Assembly: GCA_028286605.1 (NCBI GenBank)
Contig: JAQBRE010000002.1
Coordinates: forward strand, 186,001-250,000
DNA from: Parcubacteria group bacterium
GTDB lineage: Bacteria > Patescibacteria > Paceibacteria > UBA9973 > UBA2103
DNA: 64,000 nucleotides
Direction: 5' to 3'
The position numbers and the translations under genes are program-made. Below are positions 58,755 to 64,000 of the stretch, piece after piece (positions within the stretch are counted from its first letter, which is position 1; the number at the start of each line of letters is the position of its first letter). A model generated the notes under the pieces. That model had not been told where the DNA came from. It saw only the letters and a list, made by a program, of their open reading frames with translations, and searched no databases.

Positions 58755-60101
58755 ATGCTACTTCCGGAACGCGCTCGCAGCCCACGTCCGTTTTTCTGGT
58801 CTTTTGCAGCTATTATCGCGGTCGCAGGCATCGCAGGATCTATATATGTATACGTGCAGGTTGATCAGTCGGGCCGCCAGGACATAATCGATCGTGCAGC
58901 GACGCTTGCGCAAGTGATTCCCGCAAACGATGTGTTGGCACTTTCTGGTAGTTCGGCAGACCTCTCTTCGCCCACATATCAAGAATTAAAAACGCTTATG
59001 GAGCGCGAACGCGCGGTGAATCACGACATACGTTTCATATATCTAGTGGGCAACGAACCGGACGGTACGCTCTTTTTCTACGGTGATTCTGAAGACCCTG
59101 CATCGCCGGATTATTCGCCGCCTGGCCAGGAGTATCCTGAAGCATCGCCTGCGATGCACACGTTCTTTGCGGATGGAGGGAAGAGCCTTGCGGAAGGACC
59201 CGATCGCGATCGCTGGGGATTGTGGATTTCAGCATACGCGCCCGTTCGCGATGTGAATGGGAACCTTATCGCTATGCTCGGCATGGATGTGCCTGCAGGA
59301 CCGTATCTTTTGGATCTTATTACGTATGCATCACTGCCGCTTCTGCTTGCGCTCCTCCTCCTTGTTCTTTTGCTGGTAGACGGCATATGGCGTGCGCGCA
59401 AGGAAGCACTCCTTTCGCAGAAAGCGGAATTCCTTTCCATCGCCTCACATCAGATTCGTACGCCGCTCATCGGCATACGTTGGGCCATCGAGCAGGTGCT
59501 TTCTTCGAATGGCTCTACCTTGAGTGATCGGGATCGCAACACGCTTTCGCTTACGCATGAAAGCAGCCTCGGCCTTATCGGCCGCGTGAATAATTTGCTA
59601 GATGTCACGTCGCTGGAACAGCAGGGCGCGCTTCGCGCGCCCAACCAATCTGTCCTAATGCAGCCGCTTCTTAAAGAAATCGCAGACAGTCTCGAGCTTT
59701 CCGCCAAGCGCAAGCAGGTTAGTATCGTTCTCGACGAAAGCATCCCTTCGGATCTTGAAGTGACGAGCGACCGTCAGACGCTCCAGCATATCTTCTTTAA
59801 TCTTTTAGGTAACGCGGTGAAGTACACGCGTTCAGAAACGACCATCACCGTCGCGTACGGCTGGACTCCTGATGGCCATCAATTCACCATCACGGATCAT
59901 GGCCTCGGCATTGCCGCCTCAGAACAGGAACTTATCTTTGCGGGCTATCATCGCACGCAGCAGGCTATGGAAAGCGGGGAAGCAGGCAGCGGTCTCGGCC
60001 TCTATCTTACGAAGAAACTCGTTCAGCTATTAAAAGGGACGATAGAAGTACACTCGGTCGTGGGCGAAGGCTCGATCTTCACCGTAACGATTCCGGACTA
60101 A
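58755..60101 (+). CDS. Sensor histidine kinase
   Basis: 448 residues from the ATG at 58755. Helix 1 (about 14-34), an outside sensor domain (about 35-190, cache-like, with FIYLVGNEPDGTLFFYGDS and LGMDVPAG), helix 2 (about 195-215), HisKA with phospho-His232 in ASHQIRTPLIG, and an ATPase domain with HIFFNLLGNAVKYT, DHGLGIAASE and GSGLGLYLTKKL. The response regulator gene lies convergent right after it, overlapping by 4 bases. Confidence 0.93.
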   Translation: MLLPERARSPRPFFWSFAAIIAVAGIAGSIYVYVQVDQSGRQDIIDRAATLAQVIPANDVLALSGSSADLSSPTYQELKTLMERERAVNHDIRFIYLVGNEPDGTLFFYGDSEDPASPDYSPPGQEYPEASPAMHTFFADGGKSLAEGPDRDRWGLWISAYAPVRDVNGNLIAMLGMDVPAGPYLLDLITYASLPLLLALLLLVLLLVDGIWRARKEALLSQKAEFLSIASHQIRTPLIGIRWAIEQVLSSNGSTLSDRDRNTLSLTHESSLGLIGRVNNLLDVTSLEQQGALRAPNQSVLMQPLLKEIADSLELSAKRKQVSIVLDESIPSDLEVTSDRQTLQHIFFNLLGNAVKYTRSETTITVAYGWTPDGHQFTITDHGLGIAASEQELIFAGYHRTQQAMESGEAGSGLGLYLTKKLVQLLKGTIEVHSVVGEGSIFTVTIPD

Positions 60102-60469
60102 TCGGGCGGAAGATGTTCGCGAATGAGATTCACCACTGCAGTGATCTGCGGATCTGATTTTATGAGATAGGCGATAACGCCATCGTCTGCAGCGCGAGCA
60201 ACATGCTCAAGCTCATTCGAATTACTGAGTATGACGAACGGCGTCTTAGCGAGCGGGGCCATGGTACGGATCTGCTCGAGCATCTCGAGGCCGCTCATCT
60301 TCGGCATCATCACATCCAGCACGACGGCATCCGGCTTCTCCTTGAAATAGAGCTCGACGCCTTCGGCACCATCCTGCGCAGTCACGACCTCGAAACCCGA
60401 CATGGCGAACTGGTTGGCGAGTACGGTGCGGAGCAGCGAATCGTCTTCGGCGATGAGTACTTTCTTCAT
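60098..60469 (-). CDS. Single-domain response regulator
   Basis: 123 residues from the ATG at 60469, 7 bases after TATACT. Receiver domain: acidic pocket EDD (8-10), Asp52 in VVLDVMMPK, Ser in ILSNS, Lys in LIKSD. No output domain. Overlaps the end of the convergent histidine kinase by 4 bases and is probably its partner, acting by protein contact. Confidence 0.92.
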   Translation of the reverse strand: MKKVLIAEDDSLLRTVLANQFAMSGFEVVTAQDGAEGVELYFKEKPDAVVLDVMMPKMSGLEMLEQIRTMAPLAKTPFVILSNSNELEHVARAADDGVIAYLIKSDPQITAVVNLIREHLPPD

Positions 60470-60527
60470 TGGAAAAAGTATAACACCGGTTTTGAGCCCG
60501 TCAGTATCACTGATACGATGAATATTC

Positions 60528-62315
60528 ATGCACGATCCTAAGAAAAAGACTCGAATAATGCCCGTTTTACGCCTTTATACGAAGGCGGCATTGAAATACC
60601 CATGGCTTCTGGTCCTGATCGTGGTCGGGGGAGTAATCATCGAAGGAGCGAGCGTCGCGAGTTCGCTCGTCGTACGAAACATCATCAACCTGCTCTCGGA
60701 AAATAAGCCGAACGCGGCAGTGGTAACGATGCTTTTTATCACTCTTGGTTTCTTTGCCCTGACGGCCATAGGCGGGTGGGTCGGGCAGCGCTTGCGCCAG
60801 ATCGGACTCACGTACATCGAACCGAAGGCGATGAACGATCTCACCTCTTCTGCGTTCGCGTATATGCTCGGGCACTCGCACGATTTTTTCATATCTAATT
60901 TCTCAGGCTCACTCACGCGTCGCGTGACGCGTTTCGGACGCAGTTTCGAGAACGTTCTTGATAATCTCTCCTTTAACTTCTTCTCGACAGCTGTCTATAC
61001 GTCGAGTATCCTTGTTATTCTTTCACTGCGTAATCTTCTTCTCGGCATTATCGTATTTGCGTGGACCGTCCTATTCATCTATATACAAGTCGCAATGGCA
61101 CGCTGGCGTCAGCCGTTACGCGTCGCGCGTGCTGCCGAAGACAGTAACGTTACGGGAGTTCTTTCTGATGCTATTGGAAACTATTCTGCTATCAGCCTGT
61201 TTGCTGCTGATACGCACGAACGCTCTATATTCGACGGTGCGCTGGAGAAGTGGCGCGTCGCAACACTGAAGTCATGGGTGGCTGATAACTGGATATGGGG
61301 CGTGCAAGGCATTTTCGTGATGATCATGGAAATCGGCTTGCTTGCGGTGGGTATCCTGCTTTGGGAACGCGGCATCTTTTCAGTAGGTGATTTCGTTCTC
61401 ATTCAGCTGTATCTTATCGGTCTTATCGATCGCATCTGGAATATCGGGAATGCGATGCGCCAGCTGTACGATGCATTCGCTGATGCGTATGAGATGGTGG
61501 AGATATTCGAGCAACCGCATGCGGTTCAGGACGCACCGAATGCAACGGAACTTTCAATTACGGATGGTTCTATCGACCTCGATGACGTCGGATTCCATTT
61601 CATCGAAGGACGCGATGTCTTCAAGAATTTCACGCTCTCCATAAAAGGAGGAGAGAAGATCGCGTTTGTGGGTCCTTCAGGCGCAGGGAAGTCTACGGTT
61701 ATTCGTTTGCTTCTACGTTTGTATGACGTAACGGCTGGGTCTGTATGCGTAGACGGAAAAGATATTCGTTCTATCACGCAGGGAAGTTTGCGTCGGGCTA
61801 TTTCGTTCGTGCCACAGGAGCCGGTGCTGTTCCATCGCACGCTGCGCGAGAATATCGCGTATGCGAAGCCGGATGCTTCGCTCGAAGAAGTCATCGACGC
61901 AGCGAAGAAAGCACACTGCCATGAGTTCATCGATATGCTTCCTGAAAAGTATGAGACGCTCGTGGGCGAGCGCGGGGTTAAGCTGTCGGGCGGCGAGCGT
62001 CAGCGAGTCGCCATAGCGCGTGCCATCCTTAAGAATGCGCCGATACTTATTCTCGACGAAGCGACCTCAAGCTTGGACTCTGAATCAGAGGCGCTCATCC
62101 AGGATGCGCTGCGCATTCTCATGGAAGGGAAGACAGTCGTGGTTGTTGCGCATCGTCTTTCCACTATCATGCGCATGGATCGCATCATGGTTATCGAAGG
62201 CGGCACCATAGTCGCTCAGGGCACGCACGACGAGCTGCTTAATCACAAGGGTAGCCTGTATCACAAGCTCTGGAGCATCCAGGCAGGTGGGTTTATCGCA
62301 GATGTTGAGGAATAG
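60528..62315 (+). CDS. ABC exporter, fused permease and ATPase (MsbA-like half transporter)
   Basis: 595 residues: six-helix exporter domain (about 15-320) and ATPase domain with Walker A GPSGAGKST, Q loop SFVPQEP, signature LSGGERQRVAIARA, Walker B ILILDEATSS and switch VVVAHRLSTI. Works as a homodimer, exporting lipid, drug or peptide; the substrate is unknown. TACGAT ends 8 bases before the ATG. It diverges from the response regulator. Confidence 0.93.
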   Translation: MHDPKKKTRIMPVLRLYTKAALKYPWLLVLIVVGGVIIEGASVASSLVVRNIINLLSENKPNAAVVTMLFITLGFFALTAIGGWVGQRLRQIGLTYIEPKAMNDLTSSAFAYMLGHSHDFFISNFSGSLTRRVTRFGRSFENVLDNLSFNFFSTAVYTSSILVILSLRNLLLGIIVFAWTVLFIYIQVAMARWRQPLRVARAAEDSNVTGVLSDAIGNYSAISLFAADTHERSIFDGALEKWRVATLKSWVADNWIWGVQGIFVMIMEIGLLAVGILLWERGIFSVGDFVLIQLYLIGLIDRIWNIGNAMRQLYDAFADAYEMVEIFEQPHAVQDAPNATELSITDGSIDLDDVGFHFIEGRDVFKNFTLSIKGGEKIAFVGPSGAGKSTVIRLLLRLYDVTAGSVCVDGKDIRSITQGSLRRAISFVPQEPVLFHRTLRENIAYAKPDASLEEVIDAAKKAHCHEFIDMLPEKYETLVGERGVKLSGGERQRVAIARAILKNAPILILDEATSSLDSESEALIQDALRILMEGKTVVVVAHRLSTIMRMDRIMVIEGGTIVAQGTHDELLNHKGSLYHKLWSIQAGGFIADVEE

Positions 62316-62337
62316 GTTATAGCAACATGAACATAGT

Positions 62338-62367
62338 CAATAAAGAATCCAAATATTCTTTATTGAC
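62338..62367. promoter_or_regulatory. Inverted repeat upstream of the nucleotide kinase gene
   Basis: A perfect 12-base inverted repeat TCAATAAAGAAT / ATTCTTTATTGA with a 6-base spacer, overlapping a TTGACA at 62364-62369. It has no G+C-rich stem or T tail, so an operator fits better than a terminator. Confidence 0.45.
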
Positions 62368-62418
62368 ATAATCTTAATTTTTATGGAGACTGAAAGCGGA
62401 TTACTACAGGAGATGGTT

Positions 62419-62997
62419 ATGAATCCTATTAAAACAGTTCTGCTGCACGGAAAGCCTGGTGCTGGGAAAGGCACTCAAGCAAAATTACTGATTGATGGCT
62501 TAGGCTGGCGTTACTGCGGTACCGGCGATTTTTTTCGAGATCAAGCCAAACACGATAATGAGCTAGGCAGGCGGATACGAATTGCCTACGAGACTGGGAC
62601 GTTCCTTCCGCAATGGTTAATTACGCGCCTTTTTGTGAACGAGACTATGTGTCTTAATCTTTCACAAGGAATTGTTTTTGATGGCTTTGCCCGTACAAGT
62701 CTTCAGGCAAGCGAGATTCATAGTATTTTATCCTGGTTCGAACGCCCATATCTTGTCATTAATCTTGAAGTGAGTGATTCGATAGCTCTTCAGCGTATTG
62801 CTCAGCGAAATTTGATAGAAGATAGAACAGACGGAGATTCACTAGAAAAATTACAGAAGCGTTTCTCAGTTCATCGAAACCTCAGTGAACCAGCACTTAC
62901 AATTTTCGAGAATGCCAATGGATTAAAACGCATTGATGGCGAGCGTCCAATTGAGGTAGTTCATCAAGACATACTCGATCTGCTTCAATCTTACTGA
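62419..62997 (+). CDS. Adenylate kinase-family nucleoside monophosphate kinase
   Basis: 192 residues from the ATG at 62419, 6 bases after AGGAG, one of the few clear Shine-Dalgarno sites here. P loop HGKPGAGKGTQAK, NMP-binding CGTGDFFRDQ and VFDGFARTSLQ, and lid region RNLIEDRTDGDSLEKLQKR. The lid is short and has no zinc cysteines. The usual DGFPR is DGFAR. It may phosphorylate AMP or another NMP; divergence from housekeeping Adk leaves the substrate open. AT-richer than the rest of the window. Confidence 0.8.
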   Translation: MNPIKTVLLHGKPGAGKGTQAKLLIDGLGWRYCGTGDFFRDQAKHDNELGRRIRIAYETGTFLPQWLITRLFVNETMCLNLSQGIVFDGFARTSLQASEIHSILSWFERPYLVINLEVSDSIALQRIAQRNLIEDRTDGDSLEKLQKRFSVHRNLSEPALTIFENANGLKRIDGERPIEVVHQDILDLLQSY

Positions 62998-63027
62998 GCG
63001 CCCGCCCTAGTGTGGGCGCTTTTTGTT
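62997..63027 (+). terminator. Intrinsic terminator
   Basis: Stem AGCGCCC / GGGCGCT with a 10-base loop and TTTTTG tail, right at the stop codon of the nucleotide kinase gene. Confidence 0.75.
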
Positions 63028-63091
63028 ATTGACTTATATATCCGTTAAGTTAGCGTTTGTACGCGTACCATTTCTATGAAATAATTGTTGC

Positions 63092-63709
63092 ATGACCAGC
63101 ATCTTAGGAAAGGGCTTTGTTTTACTCACCTCGACAGGTTTTTCCAATACAAAAGTTGCTGATACTTTAATATCAAATCTGACGAATATTCCGCAGAAAC
63201 GTGCTGCCGTAGTGACAACTGCAGCCGAAGACAAAGCTGAGAATCGTTATTCAATCTTAGCCAAAGAGCAACTTGAGGGAATGGGATTTGGCCAAGTTGA
63301 TTTTCTGGATTTAGAAATAGACGGTTCAGAAGGTGTTCCGTCTTACGATCTCATCTATGTCTGTGGAGGTAATACCTTCAAGCTTCTCTTTTTCGCTAGA
63401 TCTACAGATTTCAAAGAAAAAATACTTGAGGTACTTTCACGCGGAGGTTGTTATGTGGGGGTTAGTGCTGGCAGCCTTATTGCTGGACCTTCAATACAGA
63501 TAGCGAATGAAGTAGCACCTGACAAAAACGATGTAAGTTTGAAAGATTTCACTGGTTTATCAATTGTTTCTTCTATAGTTTTTCCACATTATACGGTAGA
63601 GCATGAGTTAGAAATAATATCCTTTGAATCAAGGAATTCAGTTAAGATTACTCGTCTGACGAATGATCAGGCACTCTTGATTATGCAAGATTCACAAATA
63701 TTAATATGA
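63092..63709 (+). CDS. Peptidase S51-like (dipeptidase E) protein
   Basis: 205 residues. AAVVTTAAEDKAENRYS, YDLIYVCGGNTFKLLFF and the nucleophile elbow VGVSAGSLIAGPS with Ser fit the S51 family; LSIVSSIVFPHY has the matching His. S51 enzymes cut Asp-X dipeptides or cyanophycin-type peptides. AT-rich, like its neighbours. Its stop overlaps the start of the next gene (ATGA). Confidence 0.85.
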   Translation: MTSILGKGFVLLTSTGFSNTKVADTLISNLTNIPQKRAAVVTTAAEDKAENRYSILAKEQLEGMGFGQVDFLDLEIDGSEGVPSYDLIYVCGGNTFKLLFFARSTDFKEKILEVLSRGGCYVGVSAGSLIAGPSIQIANEVAPDKNDVSLKDFTGLSIVSSIVFPHYTVEHELEIISFESRNSVKITRLTNDQALLIMQDSQILI

Positions 63710-64000
63710 TGAAGCATATTGTTTTTATAACTGATTGCAGTGATATTGCATACAGCGAACTACGTGGTACAGCATTGAGCGAATTAGCTAAACTAACAGC
63801 ACAAGACAATATCTCTATTGAGCCTGTTGTGAGCGTTAAACCATTTTCAATTCTAAATGGAAACTTCGTTCTCCGTCTTATGGCCGAATCGTATCCGGAA
63901 GGTACCGTCTTTTCTGTAATTCTTAACCCTTCAAAGAATCGTCCAGAACGCCTTTTAGGACGAACTAAGAAAAATAACTTTCTATTTGTCGGCGCTAACA
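63706..64000 (+). CDS. SAM hydroxide adenosyltransferase (DUF62) family protein, 3' end outside window
   Basis: The first 98 residues are seen, starting MMKHIVFITDCSDIAYSELRG. The Asp-rich opening, EPVVSVKPFSILNGNFVLRL and YPEGTVFSVILNPS match the SAM hydrolase/fluorinase-like family, which splits S-adenosylmethionine with water into adenosine and methionine. The ATG overlaps the S51 gene stop. Continues past base 64000. Confidence 0.7.
   Translation, partial: MMKHIVFITDCSDIAYSELRGTALSELAKLTAQDNISIEPVVSVKPFSILNGNFVLRLMAESYPEGTVFSVILNPSKNRPERLLGRTKKNNFLFVGAN

Noticed and set aside
1..64000. CRISPR array, insertion sequence or prophage
   Set aside because: I saw no regularly spaced direct repeats, no transposase or integrase genes, and no phage structural or packaging genes beyond the two tail-like surface proteins.

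Overview
The window looks like a piece of chromosome from a Candidate Phyla Radiation bacterium (Patescibacteria), most likely within or near Parcubacteria/Paceibacteria. This is an inference from content: very compact coding of roughly half G+C, many short secreted or membrane proteins rich in Thr/Ser/Ala, a complete type IV pilus locus without secretin genes, a tRNA gene split by a group I intron, small LAGLIDADG genes next to RNA genes, and no biosynthetic operons. I see no CRISPR array, no insertion sequence and no rRNA.

Layout. 0-5 kb: end of a YbjQ-like gene, the infC-rpmI-rplT translation operon, a Nudix gene and a lipid-linked sugar transfer set (GT39 enzyme, LAB_N-like membrane protein, GT2 enzyme). 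5-14 kb: two small anchored proteins, a LAGLIDADG gene abutting tmRNA, smpB, ftsH, tRNA-Ile(UAU), a lysozyme-like protein, recG and malic enzyme. 14-22 kb: envelope genes, including a cupredoxin, a four-domain fibronectin/Ig plus peptidoglycan-binding protein, a tat operon, an SGNH esterase with a tail-fibre-like partner, tRNA-Ser(GCU), a second LAGLIDADG gene and comF. 22.7-35.5 kb: the pilus locus (pilM, N, O, P-like, B, a CheY-like gene, T, C, three pilins, pilD, four pseudopilins). 35.5-41.7 kb: ligA, gatC, gatA, a HEPN-like membrane protein, a third LAGLIDADG-like gene and the intron-split initiator tRNA. 41.8-47.2 kb: thiol redox and envelope genes between two nearly identical peroxiredoxins. 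47-55.9 kb: COG4705 protein, sigma factor with a membrane partner, a flavin electron-transfer trio (FMN-binding protein, ApbE, NqrB/RnfD-reductase fusion), cyclopropane fatty acid synthase, a stomatin and a small regulator pair. 55.9-62.3 kb: DipZ-like fusion, a fourth pilin, histidine kinase, response regulator and ABC exporter. 62.3-64 kb: an AT-richer stretch with a nucleotide kinase, an S51 peptidase-like protein and the start of a SAM hydrolase-type gene.

How genes work together. Much of the window serves the cell surface: pilus assembly, Tat export, disulfide formation (two DsbA-like proteins plus VKOR), lipid carrier recycling (two PAP2 proteins) and membrane electron transfer. A second theme is translation: initiation factor 3, L35, L20, SmpB with tmRNA, GatCA and three tRNAs. 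A recurring feature is a -10 hexamer ending 5-9 bases before the start codon, with no Shine-Dalgarno sequence. This suggests that most first genes of transcription units are leaderless; genes inside operons mostly start by ATGA-type or longer overlaps. Several starts below were chosen on this basis.
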